Assembly: GCA_045565995.1 (NCBI GenBank)
Contig: JBJLEF010000001.1
Location: 1,984,001-2,048,000 of the forward strand
From: UBA721 sp002705165
Lineage (GTDB): Bacteria > Planctomycetota > Planctomycetia > Pirellulales > Pirellulaceae
DNA length: 64,000 nucleotides
Reading direction: 5' to 3'
Part shown: piece after piece, positions 1 through 9,244 of the stretch
Layout: every line of letters begins with the position of its first letter
Position numbering within the stretch: the first letter of the stretch is position 1
Notes under the pieces: model-generated
Told to the model about the DNA's origin: nothing
The model's database searches: none
Seen by the model: the letters and a program-made list of their open reading frames with translations, nothing else
Position numbers and translations under genes: made by a program

Positions 1-1973
1 TCCGGAGCGTCGAAGGCTGTCCAATAGGCAAGATTCGCCATCCCATGCTTCTCGAATAAGGTAGTGGTATGACTTTGGAATCGGTTGTTCAAAGCACTAA
101 GTTTGCCTTCTCGGGCAGTGTAGGTGCGAAGTTCTAAAACGCCCGCTTCTTCATTAAACCCCTTTCCGAACTGATTTGAATATTCGGTTTCATTCATGAA
201 GAGACTGGTTGGTTTTTCAGCTAAGAGTCCTTTAAAGGTGGGCATTTCGAGAACTTGTTGCCATTCCCGATCGTTGGTGAAGTGGATCCAATTCGAGTAA
301 GCGTCGTAACGTGATGGATGTTTAAGGATGTATAGAATGCGGCGTTTTTGGCGAACCGTTCCATCGGTGGGAACCCAGTAACCTAATGATTCCATGTTGT
401 ATTTGGCAAAAATGCGATCCGTGTATTCACGGAAACGGGTAAGCAGGTGGTCAAAACGATTTTCGTTGGCTTTGTATATTCTCAATTCGTAAACGGGCCC
501 TGCCTGTAACTTCTCCTCTATATTTGATTCGAGTGGTGTCTCGGTTAGATCAAGCCCCTTTTTGATTCCTAAAACAACTTCTAGAGGCGCCTTGCAAATC
601 CAGGCCATGTCGTCAGAGATGCGATTGCTGGAATCATGTCCACCAATGAAAAGTGTGTTGTCTTCGAAAGGAGAAAGGCAAAATGCACGAGGGGAGACGA
701 GTGTGGGCTTGCCCGGTGAGTAGGCATTATTTACTTCATGGATAGAATAAGTCTGATCGGCGCGGCGGATGGCATATAGTGCACCGGCATAGAGTCGACT
801 TCCTGCCCATTGCAGATGGTTCTTTCCCGCCAGGTTTCCCTGGAATCCAATGAGGTGTACAAGTTCGCCACTTTGAGGATCATGAATCGGATACATCATA
901 TTGTGAGCCCCCAAGGTGTAAGTGACGTCCCGGCCAAGTTGCTTTTCCATGAGTTCCATCATGTTCTCTTCGTCATGGAGGGAGTAACCACCCCTGCCGT
1001 CGGGGTCCAGTCGTTTGACTTGACTGGTAGATCGTCCTCCCGGCGCCCATAAGAATAGAATCGACTGTCCCGGCCCGTTTGGATTTTTGATGGCGGTTAG
1101 TCCACGAATACCTCCGACATCTGTATCGACATCATCAGCCAGTCGGATGATTTCGGTATAGCTGGGGCGTATGCCGTCGTTCCGGCGAAGGATAGCGTCG
1201 TCCACCGAGAACAAAAGTGAGTTGTTAGCCTGTACGATTCCAAGAGGGCGAGTCGAGACGCTACCGACGTCCGGAAACGGATATTCAAGTACTGTTTCCC
1301 AACGAATCTTACCTGGGATATTCGGATCATAGACCCCGGAAACAACGCCAGGATTTCCCAGCAGAAGGATGAGGCGTTCAACGCCTGTTATTTTGTCGCG
1401 ATAGACTTCCAAGTCTCTCGGAACCCAGCGGATTCCACCACCGTTGGCACCGTGCCGAACGATCGAGTGATTCCAGGTACCCTTGATGTCATCACGGACC
1501 CAGGCCGAAACCGCCCCGCCTCGCTCGAAAGTTGCGCCGGCTGCCATGACGAGCAAGTTGACCGGACGCTCGAGTGGCTCGCCATCGGCCCCGTAAGAAA
1601 ATGTGACTGACTTGAGGATGTTACCCTTCATATATCGAAGGTCGTAACCGTTTGTCGCTCCCATCTCCAGATCGACTTGCCAATTATCATCGGACTTGTC
1701 GAGCCGCAGGACCTGTGCTGACTGTTTTTGGGCATCCGGTGGAATCACCCAGTGAGCATCCATCCAGTATCCATTGGCGGCATAGAGTTTTCCTTGATGG
1801 GCAACCAGATGCATGATCTCACTACCACCGGCATAAGACCCGTTTGCATCACGATACCCGGCATCATAGCTCAGCGTCCAGCGTGCATTTTCCTCGGCGG
1901 CAAGATTGGAGCAACAGCTGATTAGGAGAAGCAACGGTATGTTGATGACGTAACCGATAAGCGACTGAGCCAT
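1..1973 (-). CDS. Secreted protein with two C-terminal NIPSNAP domains (partial, runs off left edge)
   Basis: The minus-strand frame is open from an ATG at 1973 to the window edge, about 657 codons. The N-terminus is a signal peptide (MAQSLIGYVI..., then LLLLISCCSNLAAEE). The first ~470 residues resemble a propeller-like sensor region with repeated GG/W patches. From about residue 492 there is a NIPSNAP-type domain (VYELRIYKANENRFDHL, later GYWVPTDG) and from about residue 608 a second one (LELRTYTAREGKL, then AYWTAFD), where the window ends. NIPSNAP domains are ferredoxin-like folds of unclear function. Secreted twin-NIPSNAP proteins are, to my knowledge, common in planctomycetes. Substrate and role are unknown. 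The architecture is well supported; the C-terminal length is unknown. Confidence 0.8.
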   Translation of the reverse strand, partial: MAQSLIGYVINIPLLLLISCCSNLAAEENARWTLSYDAGYRDANGSYAGGSEIMHLVAHQGKLYAANGYWMDAHWVIPPDAQKQSAQVLRLDKSDDNWQVDLEMGATNGYDLRYMKGNILKSVTFSYGADGEPLERPVNLLVMAAGATFERGGAVSAWVRDDIKGTWNHSIVRHGANGGGIRWVPRDLEVYRDKITGVERLILLLGNPGVVSGVYDPNIPGKIRWETVLEYPFPDVGSVSTRPLGIVQANNSLLFSVDDAILRRNDGIRPSYTEIIRLADDVDTDVGGIRGLTAIKNPNGPGQSILFLWAPGGRSTSQVKRLDPDGRGGYSLHDEENMMELMEKQLGRDVTYTLGAHNMMYPIHDPQSGELVHLIGFQGNLAGKNHLQWAGSRLYAGALYAIRRADQTYSIHEVNNAYSPGKPTLVSPRAFCLSPFEDNTLFIGGHDSSNRISDDMAWICKAPLEVVLGIKKGLDLTETPLESNIEEKLQAGPVYELRIYKANENRFDHLLTRFREYTDRIFAKYNMESLGYWVPTDGTVRQKRRILYILKHPSRYDAYSNWIHFTNDREWQQVLEMPTFKGLLAEKPTSLFMNETEYSNQFGKGFNEEAGVLELRTYTAREGKLSALNNRFQSHTTTLFEKHGMANLAYWTAFDAP

Positions 1974-2249
1974 AGCTTTTTCCTTAGGTCAAAAAAATCA
2001 TGCTCGACAAGGCATCAAGCAGGTGAGTGAAAAACCACGAACTATAGAGTTTACCGAAACAAATAGTTCCTCAGATAGACTGCAAAACACAAATCTCGCT
2101 GATCTCATCGAGGGTTTCCAGAGGTGACGAAAGTTCAATGCCATGGGACTAATATTCTGTTCAAATTGTTTGCATCTCAACGTTCGATGAAAGTAGGTTA
2201 TAGAAAAGATAATATGCTATTCAGCCTCTGATGATGGGAGCTAATTCAA

Positions 2250-2564
2250 ATGTTTATTTGGGCACAGATTGCCCTGGAACTGGTGGGGACAATCGGTATG
2301 CTAATTGCGGTTGTTGTCCTGAAGCTGGGTGTGCGGGCAGCCAAAAATCCTGAATCCGGATTGTATAAGGTTTACTCTGTTAGTTTAGCGATCATCAGAT
2401 ATCCACTTTGGATCTTCACAGCATTGGTTGGTGGGGCGCTTATGTTCTTTGCCGACATGATCGGAGCTGTGGAAGGTATTTTGCTTGGATTGGTTTTGTT
2501 ATTTGTCGGGCTGATGGGGATTGCTCACGCCTTCAAATCACACAAGGGTAAAAAGGATGAATGA
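2250..2564 (+). CDS. Small membrane protein, three predicted TM segments
   Basis: 104 residues. Hydrophobic stretches lie at roughly residues 5-27, 46-68 and 72-94, followed by a short lysine-rich tail (KSHKGKKDE) that probably faces the cytoplasm. No catalytic motif or family is recognised. The ATG is preceded by GGGAGC a few bases upstream, a plausible ribosome binding site. It stands alone between the divergent NIPSNAP gene and tRNA-Arg, so context gives no clue to its job. The coherent TM pattern and start context make it a likely real gene. Confidence 0.6.
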   Translation: MFIWAQIALELVGTIGMLIAVVVLKLGVRAAKNPESGLYKVYSVSLAIIRYPLWIFTALVGGALMFFADMIGAVEGILLGLVLLFVGLMGIAHAFKSHKGKKDE

Positions 2565-2602
2565 TTCCGCACCAGGTAGATATTCATTCTTTCTAGTGAA
2601 AG

Positions 2603-2676
<74 letters not shown>

Positions 2677-2865
2677 GTATGTTTTTAAGTGCCTTAGTAT
2701 ACCACTTGGAATCCTAGTCTCGAAGACCGTCCCGGGCAGATTGAAATCCGCCGTAAATCATGGTTAACACTCGAAATGTCCATAAGTACAATCAACAGAT
2801 AACATGAGACAGAAACTAGCTCTGCTCATAGTGGATTTCTTTCTTAAAAGCCAATTGAGTTAATC

Positions 2866-3471
2866 ATGATCGACTTGCAGTCACTTACTGAACTGATCGA
2901 ATTTAGGCGCACAGTTAAGCCGATTGTAAGCATTGGCGAGTCTAATTTTTCGGATCGTCCGGTCAGCAAAGAGACGATTGAACAGTTGCTCAGTAACGCC
3001 AATTGGGCGCCAACACACGGACTCACGGAACCCTGGCGGTTTACGGTTTATCAGGGAGATTCCTTAAAAGACCTCGCAGAAGTTTTACGGCAGGCTTATA
3101 CCGCTCATACGTCGGAAGAAGAGTTTAGAGAAGCAAAGCGAGAGAAAATGGCAGCCTATGCGGAATGCACTCGGGCCGCAGTTGTTTTAGGAATGAAACG
3201 CCATCCGGGTAAAATCCCTGCCGAAGAAGAAGTCATGGCTGTTGCCTGTGCAGTGCAAAATTTACATTTGTCAGCAGCGGCGGAGGGACTAGGTGGATTT
3301 TGGTCTACAGCTCCCGTCTATGACGTCCCGGCCGTAAGAGCGGAATTCGGGTTCGAGGGAGAAGAAGATCGCTGTTTAGGAATCTTTTATTTGGGATATC
3401 CCAAGAACGATTGGCCCGAACGGAAAAAAGGGGCTCCACAGCCTGTCAAAGAAAAAATTATCTGGAGATAA
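2866..3471 (+). CDS. Nitroreductase-family FMN oxidoreductase
   Basis: 201 residues, the usual length for the nitroreductase fold. Visible family features are the N-terminal FRRTVK phosphate/FMN contact (RRxxK-like), the NANWAPTHGLTEPWRF segment (typical A/N-xAPxxxxxxPWxF), and the AAEGLGGFWSTAP stretch followed by LGIFYLGYP near the C-terminus. Such enzymes use FMN and NAD(P)H; the substrate cannot be read from sequence. It ends 6 bp before the enolase-superfamily gene, so it is very probably co-transcribed with the amino-acid catabolic genes. That makes a reduction step on an imino acid or other pathway intermediate conceivable, but this is inference. Confidence 0.8.
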   Translation: MIDLQSLTELIEFRRTVKPIVSIGESNFSDRPVSKETIEQLLSNANWAPTHGLTEPWRFTVYQGDSLKDLAEVLRQAYTAHTSEEEFREAKREKMAAYAECTRAAVVLGMKRHPGKIPAEEEVMAVACAVQNLHLSAAAEGLGGFWSTAPVYDVPAVRAEFGFEGEEDRCLGIFYLGYPKNDWPERKKGAPQPVKEKIIWR

Positions 3472-3477
3472 ACATCG

Positions 3478-4581
3478 ATGAAGATCGAAGCTATTCGCGT
3501 ATATCAGGTAGACCTTCCTCTGCATGAAACTACTTATAAGTGGTCCGGTGGTAAATCGGTGACCGTATTTGATAGTAATGTAGTGGAAGTGATTACAGAT
3601 ACCGGACTAGCCGGCTATGGAGAGTGCTGTCCTCTGGGGCCGTTTTATTTACCTGCCTATGCTGCCGGTGTTCGCAGCGGCATTCGCGAATTGGGCCCAC
3701 ACCTGATTGGTCAGGATCCACTAAAGCTGGGTCCTCTCAATCGGTTGATGGATCGGGCGTTGAAAGGTCATCCGTATGTAAAGTCTCCCATTGATATAGC
3801 CTGCTGGGATATCAAAGGGCAAACGGCAGGATTGCCAATTTGTGAATTATTGGGAGGCCGTTATGGGGACGATTTTGTTCTGTATCGAGCTATTTCACAG
3901 CAAGAGCCTGAAGCGATGGCCGATAATGTTCAGAGTTATCGTGAGGAAGGTTACCGTCGTTTCCAACTCAAAGTGGGTGGTGATCCCGATGTTGATATTC
4001 AACGAATTCATAAAGTTGCTGAACGCCTTCAGACCGGCGACAAACTTGTTGCTGATGCCAATACCGGCTGGCTGATGCATGAAGCAGCCAGAGTGGTACG
4101 CGGGGTGGCAGATGTCGATGTTTATATTGAGCAGCCTTGCTTTAGCTATGAAGAATGTCTCTCGATTCGACGACGCACCAATCATCCTTTTGTGATGGAC
4201 GAGTGTATTGATTCGCTCGATGTCCTGATGAAAGGTTATGCCGATCAGGCCATGGATGTAGTGAATATTAAAATTAGTAAGTTCGGCGGTCTGACCAAAG
4301 CAGCTCAGGCTCGAGAACTATGCGCTTCGATTGGCGTGGGGATGACGATCGAAGATAGTTGGGGCGGTGATATCACGACCGCAGCGATTGCACATTTAGC
4401 ACATAGCACACCCACGGACCTCCTCTTCAGTTCCACCGACTTTAATAGTTACGGGCCCGTTAGCAATGCCGAAAATGCCCCGCAGCGAGTCAACGGCCGC
4501 ATGAGTGCCTCGACCGACCCGGGCATGGGCTGTGCACCTCGCATGGATGTACTTGGTGAGCCGGTTCTGGAAATTAGATAA
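3478..4581 (+). CDS. Enolase-superfamily dehydratase, cis-3-hydroxy-L-proline dehydratase-like
   Basis: 367 residues with the mandelate racemase/muconate lactonizing enzyme layout: N-terminal capping domain, then a barrel. Metal ligands are visible as D193 (VADANTG), E218 (YIEQP) and E242 (MDECID). Opposed lysines K165 (RFQLKVGG) and K265 (NIKISKFGG) sit at the ends of barrel strands 2 and 6, the acid/base pair expected for proline-type substrates. The EDSWGGDI motif follows at residue 292. As I recall the family, paired lysines plus a proline-racemase neighbour fit cis-3-hydroxy-L-proline dehydratase; 4-hydroxyproline betaine epimerase is the main alternative. The start ATG lies 6 bp after the nitroreductase stop. 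Confidence 0.7.
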   Translation: MKIEAIRVYQVDLPLHETTYKWSGGKSVTVFDSNVVEVITDTGLAGYGECCPLGPFYLPAYAAGVRSGIRELGPHLIGQDPLKLGPLNRLMDRALKGHPYVKSPIDIACWDIKGQTAGLPICELLGGRYGDDFVLYRAISQQEPEAMADNVQSYREEGYRRFQLKVGGDPDVDIQRIHKVAERLQTGDKLVADANTGWLMHEAARVVRGVADVDVYIEQPCFSYEECLSIRRRTNHPFVMDECIDSLDVLMKGYADQAMDVVNIKISKFGGLTKAAQARELCASIGVGMTIEDSWGGDITTAAIAHLAHSTPTDLLFSSTDFNSYGPVSNAENAPQRVNGRMSASTDPGMGCAPRMDVLGEPVLEIR

Positions 4582-4585
4582 CGCT

Positions 4586-5542
4586 ATGTCAGAACCAATA
4601 CGTGCTATAGATTCACATACCGGCGGCGAGCCTACGCGGATTGTCATTTCCGGCGTTCCGGAGTTGGGTGGTGGTTCCGTGTTGGATCAAATGCAGGTCT
4701 TTAATGAAAAATTTGACGACTTTCGGAGTGCCATCGTGAATGAGCCACGAGGTTGGGATGCCATGGTTGGTGCTCTGCTTGTACCTTCCGAACATCCCGA
4801 ATGTGACTATGGGGTCATCTTTTTTAATAATGTCGGCTCATTATGGATGTGTGGCCATGGGACTATCGGGCTTGGGGTTACCCTCAACTATCTCGGGCAA
4901 ATCGAGTTGGGAAGTCAAAAAGTTGAGTCACCGGTAGGTGTTATCGAATTTGAGTTAGTAGACGATCATACCGTTGAGTTGACGAATGTCTCCAGCTACC
5001 GATACCGCAAAGATGTTGCCATTGATGTACCGGGGTACGGTGTGGCTCAGGGCGATATTGCCTGGGGCGGAAATTGGTTCTTTTTGATCAAGGATCATGG
5101 TCAGCAACTCGAGATTGAAAATGTTCCCAGCTTGACCGACTACTGTATCGCAGTGACGTCTGCATTGGCTGGTAATGGAATTGTGGGTGAAGACGGAAAA
5201 GTCATCGATCACATTGAGCTGTTCTCTGAAACAGATAATCCAAATGCCGACTCGAGGAATTTCGTATTGTGTCCCGGGTTGCAATACGATCGTTCGCCAT
5301 GTGGGACGGGAACGAGCGCCAAAGTGGCCTGCCTTTTGGCCGATGGTGTTATTGCTCCGGGCGAAATATGGCGACAAGAAAGTATTGTGGGGAGTGTGTT
5401 TGAAGCTTCCGCGGTCTGGAACGAAGACGGATCGCGTTGTATTCCAACGGTTCGGGGAACGGCGTATATTACCGCTGATGCTCAAATGATACTACAAAAC
5501 GGTGATCATCTCCGATTTGGAATTGGGAAATCGGGTAGCTAA
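4586..5542 (+). CDS. Proline racemase family, probable 4-hydroxyproline 2-epimerase
   Basis: The first in-frame ATG after the upstream stop (position 4586) gives a 318-residue product beginning MSEPIRAIDSHTGGEPTR, the canonical start of this family. The longer reading frame overlapping the upstream gene is not needed. Both catalytic cysteines are present: C89 in MCGHGTIG and C239 in DRSPCGTGTSAK. A Cys/Cys pair indicates a racemase/epimerase, whereas trans-3-hydroxyproline dehydratases have Thr in place of one Cys. The likely reaction is interconversion of trans-4-hydroxy-L-proline and cis-4-hydroxy-D-proline. It is 4 bp after the dehydratase gene and 2 bp before the FAD enzyme that would oxidise the D-isomer. 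Confidence 0.85.
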   Translation: MSEPIRAIDSHTGGEPTRIVISGVPELGGGSVLDQMQVFNEKFDDFRSAIVNEPRGWDAMVGALLVPSEHPECDYGVIFFNNVGSLWMCGHGTIGLGVTLNYLGQIELGSQKVESPVGVIEFELVDDHTVELTNVSSYRYRKDVAIDVPGYGVAQGDIAWGGNWFFLIKDHGQQLEIENVPSLTDYCIAVTSALAGNGIVGEDGKVIDHIELFSETDNPNADSRNFVLCPGLQYDRSPCGTGTSAKVACLLADGVIAPGEIWRQESIVGSVFEASAVWNEDGSRCIPTVRGTAYITADAQMILQNGDHLRFGIGKSGS

Positions 5543-5544
5543 CC

Positions 5545-6801
5545 ATGGCAGAGCAGAAGCAGTCACACGTTATTGTTATTGGGGGCGGCGTCATCGGAGC
5601 TTCGAGCGCCTATTTTCTTCGTCAGGCCGGTTATCGAGTTACATTAATCGATAAGAACACCCTCGGTAGTGAGTGTTCCCATGGAAATTGTGGCCTGATT
5701 TGCCCTAGTGATGCCTTGCCACTGGCTAGTCCCGGCGCCGTATCGAGCACACTGAAGACTCTGTTCAAACGACATAACCCGCTCTACATCAAGCCGCGTT
5801 TTAGTCCGCGATTATGGTTGTGGTTAGTAAAGTTCGCGTTGCGATGTAATCAGCGTCACATGTTACAGGCGGCGGAAGCTCGTATGCCGCTACTCGAATC
5901 ATCGCTGCATCTTTACCAAAGCCTGATCGAGAGGGAGCAGATTGAATGTGAATGGCAGAAGAATGGTTTGCTTTATGTATATAAAGATCAAGCCGCTATG
6001 GATTCTTATCAGGCTACGGATGACTTTCTGACGAAGCACTTCTCGTTGCCAGCCAGACGCTTTGATACTTGTGCCTTATCTGAACTTGAACCGGTTGTGG
6101 CTGAGGATGTTGCCGGCGGTTGGTATTACGAAGAGGATGCTCATTTACGTCCGGACCGCCTGATGTCAGAGTGGAAGCGGGTGTTGCAAAACTATGATGT
6201 GGATGTTCGTGAAGGCACGGAGGTCTTTAAGTTTAAGCGGAAGGGGATTAAAGCAACCGGGGTTTTAACTCGGGATGGTGTTATAGAAGCAGACAAGTTT
6301 GTGCTTGCTGTGGGTGCGATTTCTCCGCAATGGGAGAAGGAAATCGGGGCCGATCTTCCTATCCAACCGGGAAAAGGTTATTCATTAACTTATCCGAAGC
6401 CGCAGTACTCGCCACGCATTCCGATGATCTTTCCTCAGCATCGTGTTGTCATGACGCCGATGCTATCAGGTTATCGTTTAGGGTCAACCATGGAATTTTC
6501 CGGCTATGACACTTCCATTAATCGACGTCGGATTGAGTTGCTAAAGAAAGGTGCTGAACCCTACCTGCGTGAACCTTATGGTGATTATGTTGAAGAAGAA
6601 TGGTATGGTTGGCGACCAATGATCTACCATGGAATTCCGATTATTGACACCAGTCCACGGATGGATAATGTGTTGGTTGCAACAGGCCATAATATGTTGG
6701 GACTATCCATGGGTCCCGCGACAGGCAAGTTAGTAAGTGAGCTTGTCGCCGGTGAGCCAACGCATGTCTCAGCCAAGCCGTATCAGTTACTAAGTAAGTA
6801 A
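5545..6801 (+). CDS. FAD-dependent D-amino acid (D-hydroxyproline) dehydrogenase
   Basis: 418 residues of the DAO/DadA family. The dinucleotide-binding glycine motif GGGVIG is at residues 13-18, followed by an acidic strand end (VTLID). The C-terminal FAD contact region reads VATGHNMLGLSMGPATGKLVSEL, typical of glycine-oxidase/DadA-like enzymes. Downstream of an epimerase it most plausibly oxidises cis-4-hydroxy-D-proline to pyrroline-4-hydroxy-2-carboxylate. The deaminase and semialdehyde dehydrogenase that complete the known pathway are not in this window. The ATG follows the epimerase stop by 2 bp, consistent with translational coupling. Confidence 0.85.
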   Translation: MAEQKQSHVIVIGGGVIGASSAYFLRQAGYRVTLIDKNTLGSECSHGNCGLICPSDALPLASPGAVSSTLKTLFKRHNPLYIKPRFSPRLWLWLVKFALRCNQRHMLQAAEARMPLLESSLHLYQSLIEREQIECEWQKNGLLYVYKDQAAMDSYQATDDFLTKHFSLPARRFDTCALSELEPVVAEDVAGGWYYEEDAHLRPDRLMSEWKRVLQNYDVDVREGTEVFKFKRKGIKATGVLTRDGVIEADKFVLAVGAISPQWEKEIGADLPIQPGKGYSLTYPKPQYSPRIPMIFPQHRVVMTPMLSGYRLGSTMEFSGYDTSINRRRIELLKKGAEPYLREPYGDYVEEEWYGWRPMIYHGIPIIDTSPRMDNVLVATGHNMLGLSMGPATGKLVSELVAGEPTHVSAKPYQLLSK

Positions 6802-6820
6802 AAAAGAAAGTAATTGGACA

Positions 6821-7948
6821 ATGTCATTTCAGTCTATTGCCGCGGTTCCGGGGAATTCGCAGCCTCAACTTGTCGACCCGATCGAGCCGTCTAAAGTTTC
6901 AGCCGGCGAAGTGATTTGTGAAACAGTATTTTTGGGAGTTTGTGGAACGGACCGGGAGATCCTTCATGCAGGGACTCCTCACGTACCACCTGGCGAGGAG
7001 CAGTTGGTCTTAGGGCATGAGTGTTTAGCTCGGGTTCTTGAGGTTGGCGAAGGTGTAGATCAGGTGCAGCCTGGAGATTTGGTTGTGCCGGCAGTTCGGC
7101 GTCCAACCACCGGTCCCACCACCGAAGGAATCGAAACGTTTAAAATGAATCGTCGTCCGGACATGATGCCATGGGGCGCTTATGTTGAGCGAGGCATCGT
7201 ATGGGAACATGGATTTTCACTTCCTCAGTGGATTGATCGTCCGGAGTTTCTATATCGGGTGCCGGAAGGTATAGAACAAGTGGCGATTCTGTCGGAACCA
7301 ATTTCTGTTTCCGAAAAAGCGGTTCGGGAAGCGGAGCAAACGCAGGCGGCACGGTTAGGTAATCAGGAGTGGGTGGATCATCCTCCACGGGTATTAATTA
7401 CTGGAATGGGACCGATTGCTTTTGCCGCGGTCATTTGTTGTCGAGCGCGTGGGTGGGAAGTGACTGTCTACGGCCGCGATACCGAGGATACATTCCGGGC
7501 TGGGATCGTTCGTGAGTTCGATGCTGGCTATGTGAATGCTGATACCCTGGACTTTACTCCAGAAAGCGTCGAACAGAATGGTTTCGAATTGATTCTGGAG
7601 TGTACTGGTAATGATCGGGTGATGATGCAGGCTGCTGGCCTATTAGCCGGTTGTGGCATTATGGTTTGGCTGGGTGCTTCCCGACTGCCTCAGACACGTG
7701 AATTTGATGTCAATCAGATCATGAGAAATGCGATTCTTGGTAATCATCTCTATCTGGGTACGGTAAATAACGCGCCTCAGGATATGCAGTCAGCGATCCA
7801 TCATCTGGTCCGATTGAATTCGCAATATGGTGAGACAATCGCCAGTATGATCACCGAACAGGTGGATCCTTCTGAAAGCTTGTGGCACTATACAAATCGA
7901 GAGCCACAGGGAATTAAGACGATCGTCCGTTACGCGGGACTCAGTTAG
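6821..7948 (+). CDS. Glucose-dehydrogenase-like medium-chain alcohol dehydrogenase
   Basis: 375 residues of the zinc MDR superfamily, closest by eye to archaeal-type glucose 1-dehydrogenases. Catalytic zinc ligands are C41 (GVCGTDRE) and H66-E67 (GHECLARV). The Rossmann region begins around VLITGMGPIAFAAVI. The segment that normally carries four structural-zinc cysteines (after VVPAVRRP) contains none here, so the structural zinc appears lost. It lies 19 bp after the FAD gene and probably ends the operon. The substrate could be a sugar or a hydroxylated intermediate. The family call is firm; the substrate is not. Confidence 0.75.
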   Translation: MSFQSIAAVPGNSQPQLVDPIEPSKVSAGEVICETVFLGVCGTDREILHAGTPHVPPGEEQLVLGHECLARVLEVGEGVDQVQPGDLVVPAVRRPTTGPTTEGIETFKMNRRPDMMPWGAYVERGIVWEHGFSLPQWIDRPEFLYRVPEGIEQVAILSEPISVSEKAVREAEQTQAARLGNQEWVDHPPRVLITGMGPIAFAAVICCRARGWEVTVYGRDTEDTFRAGIVREFDAGYVNADTLDFTPESVEQNGFELILECTGNDRVMMQAAGLLAGCGIMVWLGASRLPQTREFDVNQIMRNAILGNHLYLGTVNNAPQDMQSAIHHLVRLNSQYGETIASMITEQVDPSESLWHYTNREPQGIKTIVRYAGLS

Positions 7949-8024
7949 TGGAATGCACACACGTGACAGGTTACATTGATCAAAGAAACAATTTCCTGCG
8001 ACAACAGAGAAAGAAAGATTAGCT

Positions 8025-8648
8025 ATGCGCATCGTCCTAATGCTTGTTTTGGCATTTAGTTTACTCCTCCCGTCTGCCAAAGCCGGAGAATTCAATCCTG
8101 TCTTAGACATCAAGGATCCGGCTCCCAAATGGACGGCATTACCGGCCACCGATGGTAAGAAATACTCTTTTGAGGAGTTCAAGGATTATGACGTACTGGT
8201 CGTCGTATTTACCTGTAACAGTTGTCCTTATGCCGTTGATTATGAAGATCGATTAGTCACGTTCGCCAGAGAGGCGAAAGAAGCCAATGTGGCGTTAGTG
8301 GCAATTAACGTAAATAAAGTGGAGGAAGATCTTCTTCCGGCCATGAAAGAACGTGCAAAACAGAAAGGCTTTAACTTCCCCTATCTGTTTGATGAGACTC
8401 AGGAAATCGCCAAAAAGTACGGTGCTGGATATACACCGGAGTGCTTTGTTTTGAATAAAGAACGTCAGGTTGTTTACATGGGGGCAATGGATGACAGTAC
8501 TGATTCGGACAAAGTGAAAGTTCGATATCTCGAGTTAGCCGTTGCCGCGGCTAAGGAGGGTAAACTTCCAGCCAAGCAGGAAACGGTTGCGATCGGATGC
8601 CGAATCAGAATCGAGCGTACGCGACGTAGCCGTAGTGGCAGCAAATAG
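8025..8648 (+). CDS. Secreted thioredoxin-fold (AhpC/TSA, redoxin) protein
   Basis: 207 residues with a signal peptide (MRIVLMLVLAFSLLLPSAKA) and a mature redoxin domain. The active-site region VFTCNSCPYA holds cysteines 64 and 67 (CxxC), and the cis-proline-like YTPECFV segment follows, so it should face the periplasm or outside. The terminal ~20 residues are very basic (RIRIERTRRSRSGSK) after a conserved-looking IGC. It starts 76 bp after the dehydrogenase operon with no clear terminator between, so partial read-through is possible. Likely role: thiol-disulfide exchange or peroxide handling. Confidence 0.8.
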   Translation: MRIVLMLVLAFSLLLPSAKAGEFNPVLDIKDPAPKWTALPATDGKKYSFEEFKDYDVLVVVFTCNSCPYAVDYEDRLVTFAREAKEANVALVAINVNKVEEDLLPAMKERAKQKGFNFPYLFDETQEIAKKYGAGYTPECFVLNKERQVVYMGAMDDSTDSDKVKVRYLELAVAAAKEGKLPAKQETVAIGCRIRIERTRRSRSGSK

Positions 8649-8667
8649 ACGGTGTCTGGTGATGAAA

Positions 8668-9162
8668 CTACACGACGGACACAAATGCGATGTAGTAAAA
8701 GATCCAGCCGGTAATGCTGGTTAAGATCATTCCGAATGCTGAAATCCACCCCAGACGCTTATGGAGTTTGCTATGTTCATTAGGCTCAGGTGGATGGGGA
8801 AAACGTTTTATCCCCAGAATGATCACGGTAGGCCAGAGCAATAAGGTGGGAATGGCAAAGCAAAGGTGAATGATGAGATAGGTGTTAATGGTTGAAAAAG
8901 CGCGATGTGGGTCCAGATACTGTTTCCAGCCAAAGATCTGCATATCAAGTTCGAAGGCGATAATCGCCACCAGCAGAACAACTGCCGTCACGATTTGAAC
9001 TTTCTTGTGCAGTTGATATTTCCCCTTTTTGGCAAGTCGGATACTCCACAACAGGATGGGAACCACGAGAAACATTGCTAAGAAGACAGCATCGAGCATC
9101 AATGACGCACGAGTTGGCAGAAAACCGGCATTCGGTGGTAGGGAATGTGCAAACAAAGTCAT
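8668..9162 (-). CDS. DUF420 family integral membrane protein
   Basis: 164 residues with four or five TM helices and conserved histidines in the pattern expected for DUF420 (YozB-like): LHKKVQ, LIIHLCFAIPTLLLWP, and SKLHKRLGW close to the C-terminus. The family often neighbours cytochrome oxidase assembly genes, and histidine placement suggests a possible haem or metal link; neither is demonstrated here. It converges with the thioredoxin-like gene, ending 19 bp from its stop. Confidence 0.75.
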   Translation of the reverse strand: MTLFAHSLPPNAGFLPTRASLMLDAVFLAMFLVVPILLWSIRLAKKGKYQLHKKVQIVTAVVLLVAIIAFELDMQIFGWKQYLDPHRAFSTINTYLIIHLCFAIPTLLLWPTVIILGIKRFPHPPEPNEHSKLHKRLGWISAFGMILTSITGWIFYYIAFVSVV

Positions 9163-9244
9163 AAATCTTCAAATGATATAAGATGCTAAAGTTTAGTCAC
9201 TGCAAGGCTTTTCGACTAGAGAATAATTGTAGACGTTCGTTACT

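Noticed and set aside
4955..5485. 176-codon minus-strand ORF
   Set aside because: Antisense to the proline-racemase-family gene, whose catalytic motifs are intact.
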